A DNA stretch of 53,871 nt from an uncultured Bacteroidota bacterium. GTDB lineage: Bacteria; Bacteroidota; Bacteroidia; Chitinophagales; Chitinophagaceae. The translations under genes were made by a program, and so were the position numbers. A model generated the notes under the pieces. The model was given only the letters and a program-made list of their open reading frames with translations. It ran no database searches and was not told the origin of the DNA. The number at the start of each line of letters is the position of its first letter. The first letter of the stretch is position 1. This document shows, piece by piece, positions 1 to 8,037 of this stretch. The stretch spans positions 1 to 53,871 of the forward strand of contig CAIVKC010000049.1 in NCBI GenBank assembly GCA_903906365.1. Direction: 5' to 3'.

Positions 1-530
1 GGCTGCCTGCTGCCTGCGCCAAAAGCGGTATAGGCAAATATGCGGGGTGCCGTGATCTGGTTTTTGGCGCTTTTTTGTTTTTCCTCCAGTACCCAGTCCA
101 GCCCGTTGAAACATCCCGGGTCGCGTATGGTGGTGATGCCATGGGCCATCCAAAGCTTAAATACATATTCGGCAGAGACTCCCTGCGGAATCCCGCCGAT
201 ATGACCGTGCACATCGATAAATCCGGGCAGCATGTACATCCCTTCGCAATCCAATTCCCGCCCGCCGGGCCGCAGCGCAGGCCGGTCGGAAGGCAGGATT
301 TTTCTTCCGGGGCTTCCCAGCAAGACGATATCGGCAATGCGGTTGTTCTCTATGACAACATCAACGGGACCCAGTGCCGGGGAACCGGTGCCATTGATGA
401 GTATGACCCCGCGTATGATCAGTTGGGTCCAGGGTCCTTCCCCCTCGTTTCTGGGAGGGGCTTTTTGAATCTGGGACCAGGCCTGAAAAAAGGCCAGGCC
501 GGCGAGCAGCAGGCAGAATAATTTTCTCAT
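1..530 (-). CDS. Exported amidohydrolase, N-terminal part (cut by window edge)
   Basis: The first 176 codons of a metal-dependent hydrolase; the rest lies beyond the left edge. Residues 1-20 form a signal peptide (MRK, then a Leu/Ala/Phe-rich core, then a small-residue cleavage region), so the enzyme should be exported to the periplasm or anchored. The next segment (about 36-100) is the small beta-sandwich that precedes the barrel in amidohydrolases. It is followed by LPGFIDVHGH (101-110), whose HxH pair (H108, H110) supplies two metal ligands on strand 1 of the TIM barrel. The family includes imidazolonepropionase, dihydroorotase-like and dipeptidase-like enzymes; the substrate cannot be told from this part. 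The gene is divergent from rlmH, with about 70 bases between the starts. Confidence 0.85.
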   Translation of the reverse strand, partial: MRKLFCLLLAGLAFFQAWSQIQKAPPRNEGEGPWTQLIIRGVILINGTGSPALGPVDVVIENNRIADIVLLGSPGRKILPSDRPALRPGGRELDCEGMYMLPGFIDVHGHIGGIPQGVSAEYVFKLWMAHGITTIRDPGCFNGLDWVLEEKQKSAKNQITAPRIFAYTAFGAGSRQ

Positions 531-603
531 ACAGGTATATTAGTAAGGGAATTTACAGAGATTTTAGTGATATCTATAGAAACACATTCCTTACTTTTAA
601 AAA

Positions 604-1077
604 ATGAAAATACAATTGTGGTCAGTCGGAAAAAACCATGAGCCCCATGTCCTCACCGGTGTGGAGGATTTTACACGACGTATTTCCAAATATTTCCCCG
701 TGCAGTGGACCATCATCGCCCCGGTCAAACATGCCGCACAGATGGCAGAAAAGGAATTAAAAAAAAAGGAAGGCGAAACCATCCTGGCCATGCTCCAGAA
801 AGAAGATTACCTGGTAGCCCTCGACGAACGCGGCAAACAGTTTCATTCAGAGGAACTCTCCAGATTCCTGGAAGCCAGGGCCGGGGAGAGCACCAAGAAC
901 CTCATATTCCTGATCGGAGGGGCCTACGGCATAGATGATCCGGTGCTGCTCAGGGCCAATTTCCGGTGGTCCCTCTCTGCTCTTACCTTTCCCCACCAGC
1001 TGGTGCGGCTCATCCTGGCAGAACAGGTTTACCGGGCCTGCACCATCATTCGGCATGAAAAATACCACCACAGCTGA
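604..1077 (+). CDS. rlmH: 23S rRNA (pseudouridine1915-N3)-methyltransferase RlmH
   Basis: A SPOUT-class methyltransferase that uses S-adenosylmethionine to methylate pseudouridine 1915 in helix 69 of 23S rRNA on assembled 70S ribosomes. The length of 157 residues matches the family (about 155). The glycine-rich SAM-binding knot loop FLIGGAYGI is at 102-110. The second conserved block, LTFPHQLVRLILAEQVYRA, lies at 127-145. The C-terminal HEKYHH tail is the conserved RNA/SAM-contacting end. The first ATG directly follows an A/T-rich stretch and no stronger start lies upstream. The rhomboid gene follows after 47 bases in the same direction. Confidence 0.95.
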   Translation: MKIQLWSVGKNHEPHVLTGVEDFTRRISKYFPVQWTIIAPVKHAAQMAEKELKKKEGETILAMLQKEDYLVALDERGKQFHSEELSRFLEARAGESTKNLIFLIGGAYGIDDPVLLRANFRWSLSALTFPHQLVRLILAEQVYRACTIIRHEKYHHS

Positions 1078-1124
1078 AGGCTGTGAGGTTGGTCAATTAA
1101 AGGTTATCTTTAAAAAAAATATCG

Positions 1125-1745
1125 ATGTTCACCATAACCATCAGCATCATTATTATCACCTGCATCATTTCCTTTACGGGCTTCAGCAACACCCGTATCA
1201 TTGACGACCTCATATTCTGGCCCCCGGCGATTACACAGCGCAGACAATATTACCGGTTTATCACCTGCGGTTTTATTCATGCCGACATGATGCACCTGTT
1301 CTTCAACATGTTTACGCTCTATTGGTTTGGCAGGGCTATGGAAGTCTATTATCCGGGGCGACTGGGTTTGCCCCAGTATTATTTTGCCATCCTCTATTTC
1401 GGCGCACTGGTCGCCTCTTTACTTCCCACCTATTTCAAGCATCGCAATGACAGCCAATACAGGAGCCTTGGCGCCTCCGGGGCCGTCTGCGCAACCCTGT
1501 TCGCCTACATCCTGCTGGATCCCTGGCAAACCATCTATGTCATTTTCTTCCCTGTGCCCGCCATACTCTATGCGGTCATGTTCCTGGCCTATTCCATATA
1601 TATGTCGCGGCGGGGCGGAGATTACATCAACCATGACGCCCATTTTTACGGAGCCCTGTTTGGTGTGGTCTTTACCATTGTAGCCAGGCCGGAAGTCTTT
1701 ACCACCTTTCTCAATGAACTAAGCCATCCGCGTTTCAATTTTTAA
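1125..1745 (+). CDS. Rhomboid-family intramembrane serine protease
   Basis: A polytopic membrane protein of 206 residues with the minimal six-helix rhomboid core and no extra domains. The HxxxxHLxxNM signature (H52, H57, N61) marks TM2. The nucleophile is S118 in GASGA (116-120), and the second dyad member is H173 in the HxxGxxxG motif (H173, G176, G180). All catalytic residues are therefore present and the protease should be active, cleaving within or next to transmembrane segments of substrates I cannot identify. The last 27 bases overlap the convergent tilS gene, so the two 3' ends share sequence. Confidence 0.93.
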   Translation: MFTITISIIIITCIISFTGFSNTRIIDDLIFWPPAITQRRQYYRFITCGFIHADMMHLFFNMFTLYWFGRAMEVYYPGRLGLPQYYFAILYFGALVASLLPTYFKHRNDSQYRSLGASGAVCATLFAYILLDPWQTIYVIFFPVPAILYAVMFLAYSIYMSRRGGDYINHDAHFYGALFGVVFTIVARPEVFTTFLNELSHPRFNF

Positions 1746-3062
1746 TACCAGGGTGGTCCGGGGAGTTATTTTGAATCTGTCATCGATGCGGTGGCCGACC
1801 ACCCAGATGATCTTCCGGTCCATTTCAAGTACCCATGTGCGTTCCTTCTCTGTAGCGGAAACCCGGGCGTCAATGAGGAAGCGTCCGACCTTTTTTTTCT
1901 TTGGCATGCCCAGTGGATAAAAATAATCTCCTGGCTTCCATTTTCGTAGACAGAGGGGATAGCAGATCGCGTCCGCATCGATTTGGGCTACAGCGGCATC
2001 AGTGAGCAGCCGGTGGCTTTGCGACGGGATCTCTTTAATGACTAGCGACCCGTTCCCATAATCCACCGTGGTTTGACCTTTTTCTATCAGTATATGCGGG
2101 GACCCTGCATGCTGGAGCGGGGAAATGATCAGCCATTGGCGGTTTTTCAGGATACGATGTGTCCCGGAAAGCAGGTACCTGCCCGTCTCACTGTCCATCA
2201 GGCTGATAACCCCCTGGACCTGACCGGGGGAAAAACCAAATTCACGGATGATTTCATAGAGGATGGTTTCCAGCGGATTGGATTTTTTTAGCTTCAGCAG
2301 GGGAATATGCCACTCCTCCCCTTTTTTTTCAAGCAGTTTTTCTTTATGCGAACCGATGGCCTGGCGATAGAGTATTTCCGCTTCCCGGAACCGTCCGATA
2401 TTGGCCGCCACATTTTCCATGGCTCCCGGGATGGTCCTTTCCACCAGGGGAATTACCTGCCTGCGAAAAAAGTTCCTGGCATATTTGTCTGTGTCGTTGG
2501 AACTGTCTTCCACCCAGGACAGGGAAAAGGCCTGTGCGTATTGTTCCAACTGCTCCTTTCTGGCAAAGAGCAACGGGCGCATCAGGTTCTCCTGCCTGGG
2601 AAGGATCCCATGGAGACCCGCCATTCCGGTACCCCTGAAAAAATTCATCAGCAGGGTTTCAATGTTGTCATCCATATGATGGGCCGTTACTATGTACTTC
2701 AGTGAACCAGCGGCTCCTGTTCCAATCAGGGCAAGAAACCAGTTATAACGCAGTTCGCGGGCTGCTACCTGGATGGAAACCCGCTGGCGGGCAGCATAAT
2801 CGCTGGTGTCAAAGCGGCGGACATGAATGGGCCGGTTGTACTGGCGGGCGAGCTCCCGGACAAAGGTTTCATCCCTTTCACTCTCCGGGCCCCTCAGGCA
2901 GAAATTACAGTGGGCGATTTCAAAATCATAGCCCATTTTGTCAAGCAGGTGGCAGAGTACCACCGAATCCAGCCCTCCGCTGACGGCCAGCAGGAGTCTG
3001 TCGGAATGAACAAAGAGTTTTTCGCGCTCAATAAATTGCTGACAAAGTAGATCAAGATGCAT
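1719..3062 (-). CDS. tilS: tRNA(Ile)-lysidine synthetase
   Basis: It ligates lysine to C34 of the CAU-anticodon tRNA-Ile using ATP, which switches decoding from AUG to AUA, so it is normally essential. The PP-loop ATP-binding motif SGGLDS is at 28-33. The conserved AHHMDDNIET block and the FRGTGMAGLHGI block follow in the N-terminal catalytic domain. The C-terminal TilS domain, with RKWKPGDYFYPLGM and GRFLIDARV, covers roughly 370-445. The length of 447 residues is normal. The start is the only ATG before SGGLDS that gives the usual N-terminal extension of about 25 residues. Confidence 0.96.
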   Translation of the reverse strand: MHLDLLCQQFIEREKLFVHSDRLLLAVSGGLDSVVLCHLLDKMGYDFEIAHCNFCLRGPESERDETFVRELARQYNRPIHVRRFDTSDYAARQRVSIQVAARELRYNWFLALIGTGAAGSLKYIVTAHHMDDNIETLLMNFFRGTGMAGLHGILPRQENLMRPLLFARKEQLEQYAQAFSLSWVEDSSNDTDKYARNFFRRQVIPLVERTIPGAMENVAANIGRFREAEILYRQAIGSHKEKLLEKKGEEWHIPLLKLKKSNPLETILYEIIREFGFSPGQVQGVISLMDSETGRYLLSGTHRILKNRQWLIISPLQHAGSPHILIEKGQTTVDYGNGSLVIKEIPSQSHRLLTDAAVAQIDADAICYPLCLRKWKPGDYFYPLGMPKKKKVGRFLIDARVSATEKERTWVLEMDRKIIWVVGHRIDDRFKITPRTTLVLKIETRMA

Positions 3063-3148
3063 GCGTGGGGTATAATAAACCTAATTCAGGATGATTGAAT
3101 AGGTTATGTGAATAAGGGATATTCCTTAAAACAGCCTGGCTGTCCGCA

Positions 3149-3460
3149 TTAGTCAACAAGGTCTTCATAGGCGGCCTGCAGTTCATTAAAGGCATGGTTG
3201 TCTCCGGCCCTCCGGGCTTGTTCCATCCCTTTTTGGTACCAGTGGACAGCCAGTTCCCTTTCCCCCTCGTTTTCCAGCAGCCTGGCCAGATGATAATAGG
3301 TTCCAATATAGGCGGGATCCCGCCCAAGAATTTCTTCAAAAAGCAGCCGGGCTTTTTGTGGTTCTCCTATTTTGAGGTATTCCAGGGCCAGGGCATGCTG
3401 GACAAAATTATCCTTCGGGCTGGCCACCAGGAATTCTTTGAGTTTTTCTATGCGTTCCAT
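3149..3460 (-). CDS. Small tetratricopeptide-repeat protein
   Basis: A 103-residue all-helical protein. Two to three TPR-like helix pairs can be read: roughly 16-47 (ALALEYLKIGEPQKARLLFEEIL) and 50-82 (YIGTYYHLARLLENEGERELAVHWYQKGM), with a closing helix at the end. There is no signal peptide or membrane segment, so it is probably cytoplasmic. TPR units bind other proteins; no partner can be inferred. It lies upstream of tilS in the same direction (about 85 bases apart) and is divergent from etfB. Confidence 0.75.
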   Translation of the reverse strand: MERIEKLKEFLVASPKDNFVQHALALEYLKIGEPQKARLLFEEILGRDPAYIGTYYHLARLLENEGERELAVHWYQKGMEQARRAGDNHAFNELQAAYEDLVD

Positions 3461-3486
3461 CTTTTGGTCAATAATTTTTTAGCGAT

Positions 3487-3520
3487 TTTGCGCTACCTAT
3501 CTTTACAAAACTTATCTTTG
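3487..3520 (+). promoter_or_regulatory. Bacteroidota-type promoter for etfBA
   Basis: TTTG at 3487-3490 and TATCTTTG at 3513-3520 match the Bacteroidota -33 (TTTG) and -7 (TAnnTTTG) elements, with a 22-base spacer. The expected transcription start is near 3527, which gives an etfB leader of about 40 bases. The position of the promoter supports the downstream ATG at 3569 as the real etfB start. Confidence 0.6.
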
Positions 3521-3568
3521 TATTAGTTGCATAAACAACTTTATTCATCCACTCTAAAACCCCGGATA

Positions 3569-4312
3569 ATGAAGATATTGGTTTGTATCAGTAAAACGCC
3601 GGACACAACGGCAAAAATAGCCTTCAAGGATAACAATACGAAATTCGTTGCCGAAGGGGTGCAGTGGATCATCAACCCATATGATGAATGGTATGCCCTG
3701 GTTCGCGCCATCGAATTAAAAGAAAAGGACCCTGCCACCATCCTGCACCTGGTATGTGTCGGGCTCCCCGACGCTGACCCGGTCATCCGCAAGGCACTGG
3801 CGCTGGGGGGAGACGAGGCCATCCGGGTCAATGCAGACAGTCAGGACAGTTATTATATCGCAGCCCAGATAGCTGCCGTTGCACGGGAAGGAAACTATGA
3901 CCTGATTTTTACCGGCAAGGAAACCATCGATTATAACGGCGCCTCCATCGGCGGCATGGTCTCCGAACTGCTGGACCTTCCTTTTATCTCCTTGGCTACA
4001 AAATTTGAACTGGCCGGTTCGCTGGCCACCGTGACCCGGGAAATAGAAGGCGGAGAGCAAACCGAACAGGTGGGTCTGCCGCTGGTGGTCAGTTGCCAGA
4101 AAGGGATGGCCGAGCAGCGGATCCCCAATATGAAGGGCATCATGGGCGCCCGCAGCCGGCCCCTGAAAGTGGTGGAACCGGTGACGGCCGATACCCTGAC
4201 CTCGGTGGTCAGCTTTGAGCTGCCACCTGCCAAAGCGGGGGTTAAACTGGTATCAGCTGATAACCCGGCCGAACTGGTGAGACTCCTCCATGAGGAAGCC
4301 AAAGTTTTCTAA
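3569..4312 (+). CDS. etfB: Electron transfer flavoprotein, beta subunit
   Basis: The small subunit of the ETF heterodimer, which takes electrons from acyl-CoA dehydrogenases and similar flavoenzymes and passes them to the quinone pool via ETF:quinone oxidoreductase. The protein starts MKILVCISKTPDT, the usual beta-subunit N-terminus. The ETF signature region includes FTGKETIDYNGASIGGMVSELL, followed by VSCQKGMAEQRIPNMKGIMGAR. The length is 247 residues. The frame is open upstream to a TTG at 3527, but family alignment and the promoter position favour the ATG. etfA follows after a 67-base gap, so the two are surely one operon. Confidence 0.95.
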   Translation: MKILVCISKTPDTTAKIAFKDNNTKFVAEGVQWIINPYDEWYALVRAIELKEKDPATILHLVCVGLPDADPVIRKALALGGDEAIRVNADSQDSYYIAAQIAAVAREGNYDLIFTGKETIDYNGASIGGMVSELLDLPFISLATKFELAGSLATVTREIEGGEQTEQVGLPLVVSCQKGMAEQRIPNMKGIMGARSRPLKVVEPVTADTLTSVVSFELPPAKAGVKLVSADNPAELVRLLHEEAKVF

Positions 4313-4379
4313 TAGCCCGGCAGGACTCCGGTGAGAGGCCCTGCCTACCTGATTGATTACAACCTTATAACCGCATCAT

Positions 4380-5345
4380 ATGTCAGTACTTGTTTTCATA
4401 GACCATTCTGCCGGCCAGATAAAAAAATCCTCCCTGGAAGCACTGTGCTACGGGGCTGCACTGGCTGCCAGCACAGGCACCACCGCAGAAGGTATCCTGC
4501 TGGGAACCGTGTCACAGGATTTGTCCGAGTTGGGCTGCTATGGGATCGGCAAGATTCACCAGGTAGCCAGTGATACCCTCAACAACCTGGATGCCAGGGT
4601 ATTTTCAACCGTTTTGGCCGAGGCGGTGCGTTCCACCGGGGCCAATATCATTGTATTTTCAAATAACCTGAGCGGCAAGGCCATTGCCCCAAGGCTTTCA
4701 GCCAGGCTAAAAGCAGGTCTGGTATCCGGAGCCATCGACCTGCCCCAGGTGGCCAATGGCTTCACCGTTCGCAAAACCGTATTCTCGGGAAAGGCCTTTG
4801 CCAATGTCTCCATACATACGGAGATCAAGATCATTACCCTCAACCAGAATGCTTTTCCGTTAACAGCCGGGCAGGGCACTGCCCAAGTCATCCCATTAGA
4901 CATCAAGGCTGCAGCACCTGACGTGAAGACGGTTTCTGCCACCCAATCCTCCGGGCAGGTTCCCCTTACAGAAGCCGAAATCGTAGTCAGTGGCGGCCGC
5001 GGGCTGAAAGGACCTGAGAACTGGGGCATGGTCGAAGAACTGGCCAGGGTACTGGGCGCAGCCACCGCCTGCTCGCGTCCGGTGGCAGATGCCCACTGGC
5101 GTCCGCACAATGAACACGTGGGGCAGACCGGTATAGCCATCGCGCCCAACCTCTATATTGCCATCGGCATTTCCGGGGCCATCCAGCACCTGGCCGGAGT
5201 AAACAGAAGCAAGGTGATTGTGGTCATCAACCAGGATCCGGAGGCTCCCTTTTTTAAAGCTGCTGATTACGGGATCGTGGGAGATGCCTTTGTAGTGGTA
5301 CCCAAAATCATCGAAGCGGTCAAACAACTCAAGGGAGTGGCATAA
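4380..5345 (+). CDS. etfA: Electron transfer flavoprotein, alpha subunit (FAD-binding)
   Basis: The large ETF subunit, carrying the FAD. The N-terminal half (1-190) is the nucleotide-binding-like domain shared with EtfB. The C-terminal FAD domain has SGGRGL (204-209), the SRP...DAHW segment, HVGQTG (246-251) and GISGAIQH (263-270), all typical flavin contacts. The length of 321 residues is normal. It is the second gene of the etfBA operon and is followed by a clear intrinsic terminator. No acyl-CoA dehydrogenase or ETF:quinone oxidoreductase gene is nearby, so partners must be encoded elsewhere. Confidence 0.95.
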   Translation: MSVLVFIDHSAGQIKKSSLEALCYGAALAASTGTTAEGILLGTVSQDLSELGCYGIGKIHQVASDTLNNLDARVFSTVLAEAVRSTGANIIVFSNNLSGKAIAPRLSARLKAGLVSGAIDLPQVANGFTVRKTVFSGKAFANVSIHTEIKIITLNQNAFPLTAGQGTAQVIPLDIKAAAPDVKTVSATQSSGQVPLTEAEIVVSGGRGLKGPENWGMVEELARVLGAATACSRPVADAHWRPHNEHVGQTGIAIAPNLYIAIGISGAIQHLAGVNRSKVIVVINQDPEAPFFKAADYGIVGDAFVVVPKIIEAVKQLKGVA

Positions 5346-5377
5346 ATCGGTGGCTCCCGCAAGGAATTATAGCGGTC

Positions 5378-5407
5378 AAAGCGGCCGATTTTTGGGTCGT
5401 TTTTTTT
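5378..5407 (+). terminator. Intrinsic terminator after etfA
   Basis: The arms AAAGCGGCC (5378-5386) and GGTCGTTTT pair over about nine positions with two G-T wobbles, around a short T-rich loop. The 3' side runs into a stretch of eight Ts at 5400-5407. It sits about 30 bases after the etfA stop and closes the etfBA unit. Confidence 0.7.
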
Positions 5408-5428
5408 GAATAAAATCCCTTAGTTTCG
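5400..5428 (+). promoter_or_regulatory. Possible promoter of the bifunctional-nuclease gene
   Basis: TAGTTTCG at 5421-5428 matches TAnnTTTG at seven of eight positions. The T tract of the preceding terminator (5400-5407) could act as the -33 region. The start codon is 11 bases downstream, so the 5' leader would be very short. The -33 spacing is not ideal. Confidence 0.35.
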
Positions 5429-5438
5429 TGCATCATTT

Positions 5439-6032
5439 ATGAAGAAGATAGAATTGGAAATTGTGGCTTTGTCACACAGCATTACCCAGACCCATTCTTA
5501 TGCAGTAGTGCTGGGAGAGGTAAACGGATTGCGCCGACTTCCCATTGTCATTGGCGGATTTGAAGCGCAGGCCATTGCAGTTGCGCTGGAAAAAATGCAT
5601 CCCAGCAGGCCGCTGACCCATGACCTGATGAAAAATTTCATGAGTGCCTTTAACATAGATCTCCAGGAAATCATTATCTGCGATTTACAGGAGGGCATAT
5701 TTTATTCCAAATTAATCTGTTTCAGCGAACACGATACAGTGGAAATTGATTCACGCACCTCTGATGCGCTGGCGCTGGCCGTGCGATTCGGCTGCCCCAT
5801 TTATACCTATGAACATATTCTGGAGAGCGCGGGGATCCTTATGGAAGATTCTTCCTCCAAGAAGAAAAAAACAGTTACCACCACCACGACCACCGAAACC
5901 ACGCCTAGGGAAGACATGAAAGCCCTTTCCCTGGAAGAACTCAATACCCTGCTCAACGAGGTCCTGGAGCAGGAAGATTATATCCGGGCCATTGCCATAC
6001 GCGATGAGATCAACCGCCGCAGAAAACCCTAG
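5439..6032 (+). CDS. Bifunctional nuclease family protein (DUF151) with C-terminal UVR motif
   Basis: Residues 1-130 are the DUF151/BFN domain (LEIVALSHS start, GLRRLPIVIGGFEAQAIA, SRTSDALALAVRFGCPIYTYE). Plant and Aquifex members of this family have been reported with DNase/RNase activity; the bacterial role is poorly defined. A low-complexity linker at 138-157 (four Lys, then a Thr-rich run) joins it to a UvrB/UvrC-type helical hairpin at 161-195 (LSLEELNTLLNEVLEQEDYIRAIAIRDEI), a protein-interaction motif of excision repair and Clp-associated proteins. The length is 197 residues and the protein is cytoplasmic. A weak terminator follows the gene. Confidence 0.88.
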   Translation: MKKIELEIVALSHSITQTHSYAVVLGEVNGLRRLPIVIGGFEAQAIAVALEKMHPSRPLTHDLMKNFMSAFNIDLQEIIICDLQEGIFYSKLICFSEHDTVEIDSRTSDALALAVRFGCPIYTYEHILESAGILMEDSSSKKKKTVTTTTTTETTPREDMKALSLEELNTLLNEVLEQEDYIRAIAIRDEINRRRKP

Positions 6033-6065
6033 GGTTGGCTGTTGTCCGTTATTTGTATAAACGAT

Positions 6066-6092
6066 CCCTGCCTTGGAACAGGGCCTTTTTTT
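6066..6092 (+). terminator. Weak intrinsic terminator after the BFN gene
   Basis: CCCTG (6066-6070) pairs with CAGGG (6079-6083) across an eight-base loop, followed by CC and seven Ts. The stem is only five base pairs, so termination may be partial, and ispE starts 56 bases later. Confidence 0.45.
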
Positions 6093-6147
6093 GCAGTCTG
6101 TTCCAACTGCCTGTTGCAGGCGGTCTAACCATCCAACCTTTTGTGAG

Positions 6148-6957
6148 ATGATAGTCTTTCCCAATGCCAAAGTCAATTTAGGATTGCATATCCTGCGCAA
6201 AAGGGCAGACGGATACCACGACCTGGAAACCGTTTTCTATCCCCTGCGGTTCCATGATGCCCTGGAAGTGCTTCCCTCCGCGCATTTCGGGGTGCATCAC
6301 TCGGGTCTGCCCATCCCCGGAGAGGGAACCGATAACCTCTGCGTCCGCGCCTATGAGCTGCTCAAAAGGGATTTCCCCCGCCTGCCTCCCATTGACCTAT
6401 ACCTGTATAAGCATATTCCCATGGGCGCAGGCCTTGGCGGCGGATCCTCCGACGGGGCTGCCATGCTTCAGCTGCTCAACCGGCAGTTTGGCCTGCAACT
6501 CGACCTGGCAGCCCTGACCGCCTACGCAGCGATACTGGGAAGCGACTGTCCGTTTTTTTTGGTCAATACACCCTGCCTGGCCACCGGTCGCGGGGAAATA
6601 CTCCGGCAGGTGCGGCTGGATCTGTCTGCCTACTGGATCCTGCTGGTCAACCCGGGCATTCATGTGAATACAGGCCAGGCCTTTGGCCGGCTGAAGCCCG
6701 CAGTACCGCCAAAATCGGTCTCTGACATTATCGCCCAGCCCATTGAAACCTGGAGGGAGGAACTGCATAATGATTTTGAAATCCCGGTGACCGATATGTA
6801 TCCGGTCCTTCAACCGGTCAAAAAAGCCTTGTATCAGGCAGGGGCCCTCTATGCGTCCATGAGTGGAAGCGGTTCCTGTTTTTTTGGTATTTTTAAAAGC
6901 CATGCGGTTCCATCCCTTAGCTTTGGACCTTCATTTAAAACAGTACTCATTAAATAG
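6148..6957 (+). CDS. ispE: 4-diphosphocytidyl-2-C-methyl-D-erythritol kinase
   Basis: The fourth step of the MEP (non-mevalonate) isoprenoid pathway: ATP-dependent phosphorylation of CDP-methylerythritol. It is a GHMP-family kinase. AKVNL with the catalytic Lys8 is near the N-terminus, the ATP loop PMGAGLGGGSSDGAAML is at 91-107, and GSDCPFF with the catalytic Asp133 is at 131-137. The C-terminal MSGSGSCFFGIF is the third GHMP motif. The ATG at 6148 is chosen because the protein then begins MIVFPNAKVNLG as in homologues; an in-frame upstream ATG at 6073 lies against the previous gene's terminator. The length is 269 residues. ispD, the preceding pathway step, is about 11 kb away in this window. 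Confidence 0.95.
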   Translation: MIVFPNAKVNLGLHILRKRADGYHDLETVFYPLRFHDALEVLPSAHFGVHHSGLPIPGEGTDNLCVRAYELLKRDFPRLPPIDLYLYKHIPMGAGLGGGSSDGAAMLQLLNRQFGLQLDLAALTAYAAILGSDCPFFLVNTPCLATGRGEILRQVRLDLSAYWILLVNPGIHVNTGQAFGRLKPAVPPKSVSDIIAQPIETWREELHNDFEIPVTDMYPVLQPVKKALYQAGALYASMSGSGSCFFGIFKSHAVPSLSFGPSFKTVLIK

Positions 6958-6963
6958 ACCCCC

Positions 6964-7836
6964 TTGAAAGTTGCCGGTTTTACTTTTATCCGAAATGCCG
7001 TAAAATTTGATTACCCCATCACGGAGGCCATCAGATCCATCCTGCCCCTATGCGACGAAGTCGTGGTGGGCGTGGGTGCTTGTGAGGACGGCACCGGGGA
7101 ATTAATCGGCGCGGTGGCCTCTGAAAAGATCCGTACTTTTCCCTCCGTTTGGGACGACTCCCTCCGGCAGGGGGGCCAGGTACTGGCTGCCGAAACCGAT
7201 AAAGCCTTTGATGCGGTTTCCGCGGATGCAGACTGGTGCATCTATATCCAGGGAGATGAACTCATTCATGAACAATACCACCTGGTCATAAGGGAGGCCA
7301 TGGAAAAATACCTGGATGATCCCCGCGTAGAAGGCCTGCTGTTCAACTACCTGCATTTTTACGGCAGTTATGATTATGTGGGCGATTCAAGAACCTGGTA
7401 CAGCCATGAAATAAGGGTCATACGCAATGACAAGGCCATTCGCTCCTACCGCGATGCACAGGGCTTCAGAAAGAACGGCCGCAAATTAAGGGTCAAGCCC
7501 ATAGAGGCCTGGATTTACCATTATGGATGGGTCAAGGATCCCTCCCAACAGTTGCAAAAACACCTCAGCTTCGAAAAACTCTATAATGTGCACAATCACG
7601 CCGACCGGGTATCGGCCGGGAAAGTGGAGGGTTTTGACTACTCCGCCATCGATTCCCTCACCCGGTTTACCGGAACGCATCCGGCTGTCATGCAGGACCG
7701 TATTAAAAGAAAAAACTGGGTGTTTGAATTTGATACCCGGCGTAAAAATTTCTCCTTAAAAGGCAGGCTGCTCTACTGGATTGAACGCAAGACGGGTAAA
7801 AGATTGTTTGAATACCGCAATTATACCATTATCTGA
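6964..7836 (+). CDS. Family 2-like glycosyltransferase (TTG start)
   Basis: The 290-residue protein begins KVAGFTFIRNAVKFDYPITEAI after the start, resembling GT2-type glycosyltransferases with a reduced GT-A fold. GACEDGTGE (38-46) and YIQGDE (94-99) occupy the places of the nucleotide-sugar and DxD-like metal motifs. No membrane segment is seen, so it probably acts at the cytoplasmic face of the membrane. The start must be TTG at 6964: the same frame holds the ispE TAG three codons upstream, and the next in-frame ATG is more than 100 codons inside the conserved domain. Donor and acceptor are unknown. Confidence 0.8.
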   Translation: MKVAGFTFIRNAVKFDYPITEAIRSILPLCDEVVVGVGACEDGTGELIGAVASEKIRTFPSVWDDSLRQGGQVLAAETDKAFDAVSADADWCIYIQGDELIHEQYHLVIREAMEKYLDDPRVEGLLFNYLHFYGSYDYVGDSRTWYSHEIRVIRNDKAIRSYRDAQGFRKNGRKLRVKPIEAWIYHYGWVKDPSQQLQKHLSFEKLYNVHNHADRVSAGKVEGFDYSAIDSLTRFTGTHPAVMQDRIKRKNWVFEFDTRRKNFSLKGRLLYWIERKTGKRLFEYRNYTII

Positions 7837-8037
7837 TTCCGGGTTACGCCAAAAATGAGTATCTTGCCCTAAATTAAGTCCCATTTTAGCCTCTCCGACC
7901 ATACTATATTTTCTGGATCAAAACCTTGATTTACTCGATCATCAACGATGACGATATGATCCCCTGGGCTTATAAGCTGACAGGCAGGGCCCGGCATTTG
8001 TTTTCCTTATTTTTCCTTTTTACAAATCTTCTTATTT

